NCBI GenBank assembly: GCA_039105265.1
Contig: JAPFFF010000002.1
Location: 6,758,001 to 6,822,000, forward strand
Reading direction: 5' to 3'
Origin: Tritrichomonas musculus
Taxonomy: Eukaryota; Parabasalia; Tritrichomonadida; Tritrichomonadidae
Length of the DNA stretch: 64,000 bases
The first letter of the stretch is position 1, and each line of letters starts with the position of its first letter. Positions 37,445-46,781 of the stretch are shown here, one piece after another. The position numbers and the translations under genes are program-made. The notes below the pieces were generated by a model. It worked only from the letters and a program-made list of their open reading frames with translations. It was not told the DNA's origin and made no database searches.

Positions 37445-39913
37445 CTAAGCACAACTTACATTTGCATCATGACAAAGAAAAAGAATAAAGTCGATAGATA
37501 CTGTAATAAAGGAGTCACTGGTAAAATAAACGTTGCGTGAATTGGGGAAAGAGGCAAGTGAGAGGCTTTCACAGTAATTAAAGCAAAAACTTTCAAAGAA
37601 CAATTCCTCGCCAAGGAATTCGAGCGACTGCAACGAAGTGCAAGAAGAAAAAGCTCCTCGTCCGCATTTGCTGACATTTTTTGGAATTGAAATTCTTTCC
37701 AACGTTGAGTATGCAAAAGCATATTCGTCGATCTTTTGCAATGCAGAATTCTCATCGATTTCAATAGTTCGCAAATTGTCACACCACGCAAAGGACTTCG
37801 CGCAGATGACTTCAACACTACTTGGAAGTGTAAACTTCACAATTTTGGTGTTTGAAAATGATTCTGTTGATATTTCTTTGATATTCGCTTCAACTGAAAT
37901 ATTCACTGTTGAAAGCTTCACACATTTAGAGAATGAATAACAACCGATCCTTCTGATAAATGAAGGAATATACACTTTTTCAATATCTCGACTACAAAAA
38001 ACAATTTCATCAAATTCAAATTCAAATTCTGATTTACTTTCATTTTCATTGATTTTTGACTTGCCAATGATGACTTTTTGATCTTCATCAAGATATTTAT
38101 AATGCTTGTTTTCTGATGACAAATAAACATTGATCAAGTTTGGAGTATCGTTGCACCAACCGTCAATCAAGTATTGAACTGATGAAGGGATTGATAAATT
38201 TCTTAATGCAGATCCAAAGAAGGCGTTTTTATCAATTGAAATCAATTCAGAATTGCTTGAAAACGAAACTTTTTCCAAATTGTTGCATCTGTAGAAAGTG
38301 TTCGATTGAATTTTTTTGATACTTTTTGGAACAACAATTTCAACAATTGATGAATAAGAAAAAGCAGAAACGCCCACTGACATTAAGCATGAATTCTCAC
38401 CAAACTCGATCTCTTCCATTTTGTCACATTTCGAAAGCGCATGCGAATCAATGAGCCTAACAGACGACGGAATTGTCACCTTTTCAACATCACGACACGC
38501 AAAAACAACGGCATCGAAATCAGCGCTTGTTTTCTCTGATTTCCCAACGATGACTTTTCTATCGTCATCGAGATATCTGAAGCGCTCGTTGTCCGACGAA
38601 AGATCAACAGAAACCAAGTCAGAAAGATCGTTGCACCAACCGTCACGCAATTCAACAACCGAAGAAGGAATCGTCAATTTAGAGAGAGACGAATGCGTAA
38701 AAGCATCTTTCTCTATAACGGACAATTCGGAATCAGCAGGAAAATCAACTTCAATCAAATTTCGGCACCACCAAAAAGTCTTATATCGAATCACTTTGAC
38801 ACTTTTCGGAATTGAAAGCTTTACAATCGATGAGTCAGAAAAAGCTGATTCGCCAATCGTTTCAAGTTCAGAATCGTCGAGAAAGTCAACTTTTTGGAGA
38901 TTTTTGCACCACGAAAAGCAAAATGAGCAAAGATGCTTGATATTTGACGGAATAACCGCTTCTTCAATGTCATGTGACGCAAAAACTAACTTGTCATAAC
39001 GGCTGCTTTCAATATTTGACTTGCCAACGATCAGTTTTTGTTCCTCATCGATGAATTTGAAATTCTCGTTGCCCTGCGATATGGAAACGTGGTTCAGATT
39101 CCACGTGTCGTTGCACCAGCCTTCATCAAGCTGGTCCACTTTTTGTGGGATAAAAAGTGACTCAATTGAGGACTCAAAGAATGCGTTTTCCTCAATTTTT
39201 CTCAACTCAGAATTCTCATCGATTTCAATAGTTCGCAAATTGTCACACCACGCAAAGGACTTCGCGCAGATGACTTCAACACTACTTGGGAGTGTAAACT
39301 TCACAATTTTGGTGTTTGAAAATGATTCTGTTGATATTTCTTTGATATTCGCTTCAACTGAAATATTCACTGTTGAAAGCTTCACACATTTAGAGAATGA
39401 ATAACAACCGATCCTTCTGATAAATGAAGGAATATACACTTTTTCAATATCTCGACTACAAAAAACAATTTCATCAAATTCAAATTCAAATTCTGATTTA
39501 CTTTCATTTTCATTGATTTTTGACTTGCCAATGATGACTTTTTGATCTTCATCAAGATATTTATAATGCTTGTTTTCTGATGACAAATAAACATTGACCA
39601 GGTTTGGAGTATCGTTGCACCAACCGTCAATCAAGTATTGAACTGATGATGGAATTGATAAAGATTGAAGAGAAGAATTAATAAAGGCATTCCTTTCAAT
39701 TATGCATAATTTGGAATCTTTTGGAAATGAAATCGATTTGATGGCTTGATTATCTTTGAAAGATTCTTCTTTGATACACGTTATAAAATATTCATTTGAA
39801 TCGAAAAAAATTGAAGCTGGAATTAAAACATCACCAATTGTGTTCTCAGAACCAACTACATAAGCTGTATAATCTTTATTATTTAGTTCTAATTTTATTC
39901 CTTCGTAAAACAT
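37445..39913 (-). CDS. BspA-like leucine-rich repeat protein with GWC/IGKS modules
   Basis: An 822-residue protein made almost entirely of BspA/LRR_5 repeats (consensus SSIxxLxIPSSVxxI). Every five or so LRRs the array is interrupted by a roughly 75-residue module that starts with GWCND and contains an IIGKS/IVGKS motif and a SRDIEKVxIPSFI exit; there are four such modules. Nucleotides 37747-38195 and 39211-39659 are nearly identical (offset 1464 bp), showing a recent internal duplication or gene conversion. No signal peptide or C-terminal anchor is visible, although trichomonad BspA proteins are often studied as surface adhesins. Start ATG at 39913. Confidence 0.85.
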   Translation of the reverse strand: MFYEGIKLELNNKDYTAYVVGSENTIGDVLIPASIFFDSNEYFITCIKEESFKDNQAIKSISFPKDSKLCIIERNAFINSSLQSLSIPSSVQYLIDGWCNDTPNLVNVYLSSENKHYKYLDEDQKVIIGKSKINENESKSEFEFEFDEIVFCSRDIEKVYIPSFIRRIGCYSFSKCVKLSTVNISVEANIKEISTESFSNTKIVKFTLPSSVEVICAKSFAWCDNLRTIEIDENSELRKIEENAFFESSIESLFIPQKVDQLDEGWCNDTWNLNHVSISQGNENFKFIDEEQKLIVGKSNIESSRYDKLVFASHDIEEAVIPSNIKHLCSFCFSWCKNLQKVDFLDDSELETIGESAFSDSSIVKLSIPKSVKVIRYKTFWWCRNLIEVDFPADSELSVIEKDAFTHSSLSKLTIPSSVVELRDGWCNDLSDLVSVDLSSDNERFRYLDDDRKVIVGKSEKTSADFDAVVFACRDVEKVTIPSSVRLIDSHALSKCDKMEEIEFGENSCLMSVGVSAFSYSSIVEIVVPKSIKKIQSNTFYRCNNLEKVSFSSNSELISIDKNAFFGSALRNLSIPSSVQYLIDGWCNDTPNLINVYLSSENKHYKYLDEDQKVIIGKSKINENESKSEFEFEFDEIVFCSRDIEKVYIPSFIRRIGCYSFSKCVKLSTVNISVEANIKEISTESFSNTKIVKFTLPSSVEVICAKSFAWCDNLRTIEIDENSALQKIDEYAFAYSTLERISIPKNVSKCGRGAFSSCTSLQSLEFLGEELFFESFCFNYCESLSLASFPNSRNVYFTSDSFITVSIDFILFLCHDANVSCA

Positions 39914-39996
39914 ATTTAGGTATATGATTTCAATCTTTAAATGGTTAATATAATAAATTAAATGTTATATAAAAAAATAAAATTAAAACAAATCAT

Positions 39997-40078
39997 GGTA
40001 CTATGGCCGAGTGGTCTAAGGCGTTGGATTTAAGCCCCAATTCCGCGAGGAGCGTGGGTTCGAACCCCACTGGTACCA
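39997..40078 (+). tRNA. tRNA-Leu (anticodon TAA)
   Basis: An 82-nt class II tRNA. Acceptor strands GGTACTA and TGGTACC pair with one wobble, and the discriminator is A. The D stem is GCC/GGC with GTGGTCTAA in the loop. The anticodon stem TTGGA/CCCAA has an A-C mismatch at the loop-closing pair, and loop TTTAAGC gives anticodon TAA. The long variable arm and the T arm GTGGGTTCGAACCCCAC are clear. No CCA is encoded, and a T run follows immediately as terminator. Confidence 0.96.
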
Positions 40079-40550
40079 TTTTTTTTGTAAATCTTATTAT
40101 AATTTCTTTAGAAGTATGTTTTGATTGAATTCAATTTCTTCGAAAAAGAAAAAAATATAAATCCTAAATATCATGAATATCATCATAAGAGGCTATAATT
40201 ATAAATTTTAATTAAGATAAAGACAGTATTTGAAATCAAGAAAACCTCTGAAAAAGATAAATTGTATTACAAAAAATTCAATGAGATAATAGAAACAATT
40301 TATCTTGCATTTCTATATGAAATTGATGCCATTTATCATTATTAATGATAAAAAACTTCATAAAAGTTCTACTAGAAAGAGATAACTACATAAGGAATCA
40401 TAAGGTTATAAATCTTTTCTTATTCCAGATAATCTCCAATAATGGTCAATTAAAAATTTAATTTAAAAGTAAAATTAACGTAATTAAAAAGAAAAATATA
40501 AAATCTATTTACTCATTTTAAAAGATTTTTGTATCTTGGAAAATAAAAAT
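40079..40550. other. AT-rich spacer
   Basis: No gene seen between tRNA-Leu and the 3' end of the glycine-rich gene. Confidence 0.5.
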
Positions 40551-41529
40551 TTAATCCCAAGTATCGGCTGGTGGTTCTCTAATAACTTCATTTTGGATTT
40601 GATCAGCAAAAGATTCTTTTACTTTTTCTGAAATCTTGTCAATTACATCTTGCTCTACTATCAACGAGGTTTCACTGTATTGATCTGCCCTTCCACCACG
40701 ATCATCTCGGCCACCGCGTCCTCTATCATAACCACCTCTTTGACCACGATCATCATATCCACGATCAGAACCGCCACGATCGTTACCACCGTATCTATCA
40801 TGACCGCCGCGATCATTTCCACCATATCTGTCATGACCGCCGCGATCATTTCCACCATATCTGTCATGGCCGCCACGATCATTTCCTCCGTATCTGTCAT
40901 ATCCACCTTGGTTTCCACCTTGGTTATTGCCGTATCCTCCTTGGTTTCCACCTTGCCAATTATCGTAGCCTCTACCACCTTGATTGTCATATCCACGGTT
41001 TCCGTATCCACCACCACCATTGTAGTTGCCACCTTGGTTTCGATATCCACCCCCTTGGTTTCCATAATTGCGTCCATTATTTCCACCATAATTCCTGGGG
41101 TCATTGTTGTATCCACCACCTTGATTTCCGTATCCACCTTGGCCTCCATTTGGATATCCACCACGATTTCCACCATAGTTACCGCCTTGGTTGCCGTATC
41201 CACCTTGTCCTCCATTGGGGTATCCACCACGATTTCCACCATAGTTTCCACCTTGGTTTCCATAACCACCTTGGCCTCCATTTGGATATCCACCACGGTT
41301 TCCACCATAGTTACCACCTTGGTTTCCATATCCACCACCTTGGCCTCCATTGGGATATCCACCACGATTTCCGCCGTAGTTACCTCCTTGGTTTCCGTAT
41401 CCACCTTGGTTTCCATAATAACCTTGGTTTCCATATCCACCTCCTTGGTTACCGTTGTATCCATCGCGTGGGCCGTATTGACCTTGCCCGTAATCAGCTG
41501 AAGTTAGAAAAATTAAAAATCATACACAT
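40551..41529 (-). CDS. Glycine-rich RGG/YGN protein, split by a 28-nt intron
   Basis: The main exon (41497-40551) is open but has no ATG in frame. Joining ATGT at 41529-41526 across a 28-nt intron (41525-41498) supplies a start, MSDYGQGQYGPRDGYNG. The result is 316 residues. Residues about 15-150 are repeats on the theme YGNQGGNYGGNRGGYPNGGQGG; residues about 190-270 are RGG-type repeats (DRYGGNDRGGH). An acidic tail follows, starting SETSLIVEQDVIDKISEK and ending PPADTWD, TAA at 40553-40551. No RRM is present. Composition resembles FUS/hnRNP low-complexity domains that bind RNA and form condensates. Unspliced reading from the same ATG stops after 11 codons, so splicing decides expression. 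Confidence 0.8.
41498..41525 (-). other. Putative 28-nt spliceosomal intron
   Basis: On the minus strand it begins GTATGA and ends TCTAACTTCAG, close to trichomonad intron ends (5' GTATGT; 3' branch-point motif ACTAACACACAG fused to the acceptor). Removal joins ATGT to CTGATTAC in frame with the glycine-rich exon. No second such intron was found in the window. Confidence 0.75.
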
Positions 41530-42023
41530 TTGAGGAATATAAATCAAATTCAACCTTCAAAGGCCAAATTTTTACAATTTTGAAATCAACATAATTATTT
41601 GTGAATGCTTTTATTTCCTTTAATTAAATAAAAATACTTTTTTATAATAATTGACATTGATATTATTTTTCTAAAAGATGTTAATATTATTCATCAAATT
41701 TTGATGTATTTTCTTTTTAAATTTATTAAAAGATTGTGAAGATAAAAATTTTTGAATTCAGAAAAAGTAACCCAATGTTATATAAATATCTTCAAAATAT
41801 AATCTTCAAACATAAATCAAAAAAGAAATTTGAACATATATAAGCCAATTGTATAATATAAAAAAATATATTCAAAATAATCCACACTATTTTTAATAAT
41901 TTTATTAAACAAATATTTTTAAGAGAAGTAGAAAACTTTATTATTTCAAGATTAATATTTAACAGAAAATAAATTATTTCCAATAATACAATTAATATGG
42001 AATCACTATTTTATTAAATTTAT
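41530..42023. other. AT-rich spacer
   Basis: Upstream of the glycine-rich gene; on the minus strand it has CCTTTGAAGG about 28 bp before the ATG (CCTTT-type motifs are known near trichomonad start sites). Otherwise no feature. Confidence 0.4.
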
Positions 42024-45000
42024 TTAATTAGCAGAATTGAGTAATTTATGATCATTCAAAGATGGAGGAAGTTGCTCTTTCTTCTTCTTGCAGTATGCGG
42101 AAATAAATATAATTATACAAAAGATCATTATAGCTGCACTTGAGACACAAACGAGGATAATTGTTTTCTTTGTGACTTTGTGATCATCGGGCGTGGGCAT
42201 GGCTGTTGGCGTGGGCATAGCCGTTGGTGCTGGGATTGTTGTCAAAAGCTTCAATGAGAGGCACTGGTCACTGCAAACGGTTCCGACAACAGATGTTTCA
42301 CCATTGAACTGAGGAATTGATGACTTGAACTCAACGGCAGAGGCAGAGCAGTCAAACCCTGTTCCACAGACGACAGGCACTGTTGTATCCAAGTAGGAAG
42401 TCCGTGTGAAATATTCACTGAATTTGGCCTCGTTAAATTGACCATAACGATCAGATTCATCATATTCAAAAACAATTTTTGGACTAACTTTTTCTGATGT
42501 GAATGTACCAAGGTCAATGTAAGGAATTTCTGAGAGACGATAGCCTATCGTTATCGTTGGTTGCTCATCTGAATCAACGTTGAAACTTTTTGTGAACAAA
42601 GTGGTTGATGAATTAACATATAAAGAACCTTCAAGCGTGAGTTGACCGTTTATTTCTGTTGCCTCTTGCTTGCTGCGTGAGTCGAAGAATCCTTTGCTGA
42701 TTCTGACGCCGTGCTTCTCGTTGTCTTTGAGCTGGAACGAGGAGCCGAAATGGGCATCATAAAGAGTAGTTGTAACTTCACTTTTTGAGAGGTCAAGGTT
42801 GCCGTTAATTGATACATAATCAACGGCTTTGACGTCGGTTTCACTTTGGATTGCCAAGCTTGAAGCATCGACAAAATTGAGAGGAACTGATCCGTCCTTT
42901 GAAATGACGTTTAATAAACCATTGAAATTGTAAACGTCAATTGAACCGTCAAACAAGTCAGCTGACAAGTTTGAATTGATCACATGGTCTGGTGAAGTCA
43001 TTTCGAAGTGAGAGAAAACTGACAAATATTTCCTATCGTTCGCTTTCTTCTCCTCATCTGATGATGCTGAAAAAGTGACAGATTTGGCCTTTGTTGTCAA
43101 ATTGACATATGGACGTCTATCTTCTGCAATCAAAAGTGACACGTCATTCACGCCTTCTTCGTCACTGCTCAAGACAACTTTGCTTTCCTTGAAGTCGAAC
43201 TTGCTGTAGCTGTCGAAGTTCTCGAGGATTAGGTAGTTTGGTGCGCATTTCTGAGGATATTTGGACAGAGCAATTGGATCGACCTTTAGATAAGGAAGCT
43301 CTGAGCAATTGATTGTCTCAATTGAGTGTGCTGCGATCATTACATTGTAGAATTCAAGAGGTGATATGAGCATCACTGGTGACACTTTTCTGTTGATGAC
43401 AATATTTGTTCCTTGTGTGGAGCCGTTAACGGTTATTACTCCGAGTTCACCCTGTATGAACTGCTGGTCAAGAATGAGGACTTTGGACTCAAAGTAGACG
43501 TGCGGGTGGTTGTCGTTTTGGATGAATTTGGTGAAATCGACAACCTGCGTGTACTGTGTCTTGAAGTAGAAATAGATGTCTTCGGCGGTTTCTCTCAAAT
43601 GAGATGTCCAGTTTGCTGTGAAGTCCTTGGCATCGGCAAAAACAAGGGACCCTTCGGGGCACTTTTCGGTTGCGCTTTCAATGCACAAGTAGTTGTTGAA
43701 GTCATCAAGATGATTGTCGAGAACAATCGATGCTGCAGTTGATGATGCTTTGGCTGTGTAGATGTTGGTGGCTGAGTTGAAGCCCTTTGTGTTGTAACGA
43801 GGAAAAGTGACACTTATTGAAACTGAGCCTTCTTTTGCTAATTCAAAAAGTTTCAATTCTTCGTTTAAATGTTCATCAACTTGGCTGGCTGTTGGTGATC
43901 CGCCGATGAAGTTGGCGACAATTTGAAGTGCATCGCTGCCTTTGACAGTGTCGATTGAAACAAGTGAAGCTTTGCCTAAGATGTAATTGATAGCATATTT
44001 GGCCTCCTTTTGAATTTCAAAGTTTGAGAAATCAAAAGAATAGATTTCTGCTGTCGGCAAAAGTGACACACTGTACAATGCCTTCTCTCCTGCAAAGCTG
44101 CACTTCGTGTCGTTCTTAACTGATTGAATTTGGTCGATGTGAACTGATATTTCACCTTGAGTGGTGAAAGTTGACTGTTTTTGGCTCTCTGAGGCAACAA
44201 CGACACTTGAAAGGTAAAGATCAGCTTTTTCAACGGAGTCAATTAAAACATTGACTGAGTCATGAACACTAATTGAATTAAGTGTCACTTTTTGAGTACG
44301 TAAAATAACTTTTACATCTTCACAATCAATTGAAAAAGGTGCATTTTCATTCTCAATCTCAACGACGCCTGATTTCCCTGAAATTGTGGCAAAAAGACGG
44401 CTGTGAGGTGAAGTGATCACTGGGAAGTTGCTGCTCAAAAAGCGAATTGTGTTTTGTGGTCCTAATGAAATGTGGAGAGTTGGGAAGTTTGTGATGGCGG
44501 AGTAGGTGACGGCTTGGAAATTAACCGTCTTTTTATCTGTATCGTCGTGAACAAAAGAAATTTCTTTAACTGCTGTTTTTTCAAAATTAAATGATATTTG
44601 TTCACCAAAATAGAAAGCGGTATCAATGAGGCTTATTGTTACTGAACTGAGCAATTTGAATTGGACGGTAGAATCTTGATTTCCTTTCAAATTAACGCGA
44701 ACAGATTCACTAATCAAATTTCCTTCTGATATGACTTCGAATGTTGATTGACTAGCTGTAATCTCGTTGGTATAGATCAAAGAATATGTGTCAGCCGTTA
44801 TACTGTCAACTGTTAAGTTGGGGAAATTAAGTATTCGAGATCTTTGTAAAGTAATAGAAGAAAATTTAGAACTGATGGTGGTTGAGGCTGCTTTAACGTC
44901 AAGGCAATTAATGGTTAACTGTTTGAATACTTTGTTTTGTGAAAAGTCTAGATATAGCGAATGATATATGTCTGCAGTGCTATCTGATTTGAAAGTAACG

Positions 45001-45224
45001 GAAATATAGCTAGATACAATATTTGAAAAATCGATAACACAATCTGATGGCATATCAGATGTAATAAGGAAAGTAAAAGTATCATCATTCAAAGTAGATT
45101 CTTTGAATTTAGAAAAATCACCTGTGCTATATGAAGTATATTCATCTGGGCAATGGGCTCGATCTGAATTGTAAAAGCAGATATTGGTTTCAGCAATACC
45201 AAATATTATTAAAAAGGATAACAT
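42024..45224 (-). CDS. Large type I surface-type membrane protein
   Basis: A 1066-residue protein with a short hydrophobic signal sequence (MLSFLIIFGIAETNIC), a long Ser/Thr-rich, beta-strand-rich ectodomain, a Pro/Thr stalk (PAPTAMPTPTAMPTP) near residue 1010, one membrane helix (TIILVCVSSAAIMIFCIIIF) and a short cytoplasmic tail beginning CKKKKEQLPPSL. The ectodomain has recurring short strands that suggest a beta-solenoid, but I recognise no named family. Trichomonads carry large families of such single-pass surface proteins, used in host contact or environment sensing. Codon use is visibly richer in G/C than in spacer DNA. The KKKKEQ stop-transfer cluster and tail could carry sorting information. 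Confidence 0.82.
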   Translation of the reverse strand: MLSFLIIFGIAETNICFYNSDRAHCPDEYTSYSTGDFSKFKESTLNDDTFTFLITSDMPSDCVIDFSNIVSSYISVTFKSDSTADIYHSLYLDFSQNKVFKQLTINCLDVKAASTTISSKFSSITLQRSRILNFPNLTVDSITADTYSLIYTNEITASQSTFEVISEGNLISESVRVNLKGNQDSTVQFKLLSSVTISLIDTAFYFGEQISFNFEKTAVKEISFVHDDTDKKTVNFQAVTYSAITNFPTLHISLGPQNTIRFLSSNFPVITSPHSRLFATISGKSGVVEIENENAPFSIDCEDVKVILRTQKVTLNSISVHDSVNVLIDSVEKADLYLSSVVVASESQKQSTFTTQGEISVHIDQIQSVKNDTKCSFAGEKALYSVSLLPTAEIYSFDFSNFEIQKEAKYAINYILGKASLVSIDTVKGSDALQIVANFIGGSPTASQVDEHLNEELKLFELAKEGSVSISVTFPRYNTKGFNSATNIYTAKASSTAASIVLDNHLDDFNNYLCIESATEKCPEGSLVFADAKDFTANWTSHLRETAEDIYFYFKTQYTQVVDFTKFIQNDNHPHVYFESKVLILDQQFIQGELGVITVNGSTQGTNIVINRKVSPVMLISPLEFYNVMIAAHSIETINCSELPYLKVDPIALSKYPQKCAPNYLILENFDSYSKFDFKESKVVLSSDEEGVNDVSLLIAEDRRPYVNLTTKAKSVTFSASSDEEKKANDRKYLSVFSHFEMTSPDHVINSNLSADLFDGSIDVYNFNGLLNVISKDGSVPLNFVDASSLAIQSETDVKAVDYVSINGNLDLSKSEVTTTLYDAHFGSSFQLKDNEKHGVRISKGFFDSRSKQEATEINGQLTLEGSLYVNSSTTLFTKSFNVDSDEQPTITIGYRLSEIPYIDLGTFTSEKVSPKIVFEYDESDRYGQFNEAKFSEYFTRTSYLDTTVPVVCGTGFDCSASAVEFKSSIPQFNGETSVVGTVCSDQCLSLKLLTTIPAPTAMPTPTAMPTPDDHKVTKKTIILVCVSSAAIMIFCIIIFISAYCKKKKEQLPPSLNDHKLLNSAN

Positions 45225-45722
45225 TTATCTGAAATGGCCAGTTCATAGAGCGTTAACTCTACTCACAATTTAGAATCATTTATTTTAGTTTTATGAAGGC
45301 CAATCTCAATTTATTGAAAATTTATATTTAATAATATCTCAAAAATTATAATATTTTATTGTTTCATAAGTTGAAAATAAAATGTAAATTTATATATTAA
45401 TATTTTAAATCAATTAAATATGATACTTTTTCAATCAACAAAATAAAGTCTAAAGATTTTTTCTCTAAAACTATAAAAAAAAAGTTTGAAATATTATAGA
45501 AAATTCAGAATGAAAAAGAATATAATCAATTCAATTTTATTATAGTTTTTCCTTGAATTTATGTGAAGTATTAGAACGAACAATTTTTTTAAACTAATAA
45601 AACCAAGTATTTTTGCCCCTATTAAAACCACGATAAAAGTTTTGAGTTTGGTTACCTTTTTTAATTATTTAACGAACATTTATTTAAATAAAATGTACTA
45701 ATACCATATATTTTTATTAATA
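45225..45722. other. AT-rich spacer
   Basis: No gene seen. It is the upstream region of the surface-protein gene. Confidence 0.5.
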
Positions 45723-46700
45723 TTAACTTTGGTCATCTGATTGAATTCTTTCGATCTTCGTATTTATTGAAGATATCAAATTTTCAACCAATGAATTAGA
45801 TTTTATGACAGTTTCTTCATACAAAGAGAAAAGTTTTGCCATTTTTTCATTATTTTGAGACAAAAAATCATTTTTTTTCTGCTTTATCTCTTCAATTTTT
45901 TGACAATTATGATCAAAAACCAAACGAACTTTTTTAGCTGCATCTGATAGACAATCAATATCACTTTTTTCATGCTTTTCATCTAATATTGATTGAGAAA
46001 GATCATTAAAAAAGTCAGAAATGTCTTTCATTATAATAACTGGACCTATATTAGGTATTTTAATGACATTTTTGGATGTCTGCAGAATTGTTTGAATATT
46101 ATGGTAAAAACATATATTTCCAATATCATAAACTTGGTAGTAACCAACTTCTATGCTCAAATTAAGATATCTTCGAGCAATATCTATGATATTTTTATTT
46201 TTGTATTCGTTTGATTTTTGTAATGCTCGATATATTATGTGCCCATTAGATTCTAAAAGTTGAAGAAGTTGTTCAATTGCATTTGGAAATTGTGTATCAT
46301 CATCAAAATCAATTTTAATACACATATCACTGCTGTCATTAAGATTAGAAAGAATTTTAAATCTTTGAATCTGTATTTTTCTACATTCAAGATCAGTTAT
46401 TGCATTTAATAATGACTTTATCCTTTGTTCTATTTCTTCTTTTTTTTGAAAATCTTCCGATTTACTATCATTATAATTAATAACAATTTTATCTAGTTTA
46501 TCTTCATTATTTAAGAGTAAGTTCCGAAGATTTTTTATTGCATTATCTAATTTTTCAAACTCATTCGTTCTAAAAGTAGTCGATAAAATAATATTAAGTT
46601 GTTCATCAAAATCCTTCGGTTCATCCGACATTAATGTATCAAGAGCATGCTGAAATTCATCATGTTTTTTAAAGAAACCAAAAATATTTTTTAAAAACAT
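45723..46700 (-). CDS. Coiled-coil protein of unknown function
   Basis: A 325-residue, mostly helical protein. An amphipathic N-terminus (MFLKNIFGFFKKHDEF) could touch membranes. Coils are near residues 45-125 and 255-325, with a more globular middle part (HIIYRALQKS... YYQVYDIGNICFYHNIQTIL). No catalytic motif is seen and I do not recognise a family. An inverted-repeat element begins only 82 bp upstream of the start codon, so its insertion may have changed the promoter. Confidence 0.75.
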   Translation of the reverse strand: MFLKNIFGFFKKHDEFQHALDTLMSDEPKDFDEQLNIILSTTFRTNEFEKLDNAIKNLRNLLLNNEDKLDKIVINYNDSKSEDFQKKEEIEQRIKSLLNAITDLECRKIQIQRFKILSNLNDSSDMCIKIDFDDDTQFPNAIEQLLQLLESNGHIIYRALQKSNEYKNKNIIDIARRYLNLSIEVGYYQVYDIGNICFYHNIQTILQTSKNVIKIPNIGPVIIMKDISDFFNDLSQSILDEKHEKSDIDCLSDAAKKVRLVFDHNCQKIEEIKQKKNDFLSQNNEKMAKLFSLYEETVIKSNSLVENLISSINTKIERIQSDDQS

Positions 46701-46781
46701 TTGATTTTTTGTAAAATTTTATAAAAAATATAAATTTTTCACATAACATATTCAAATATAATATTAGAAAAAGTGAATAAC

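Noticed and set aside
40650-41501. Plus-strand Thr/Ile/Ser/Val-rich frame and a minus-strand Met/Val/Thr-rich frame over the glycine-rich gene
   Set aside because: Both are shadow frames of the Gly-Gly-Tyr-Asn repeats; the glycine-rich frame has the acidic unique tail and a good splice-derived start.
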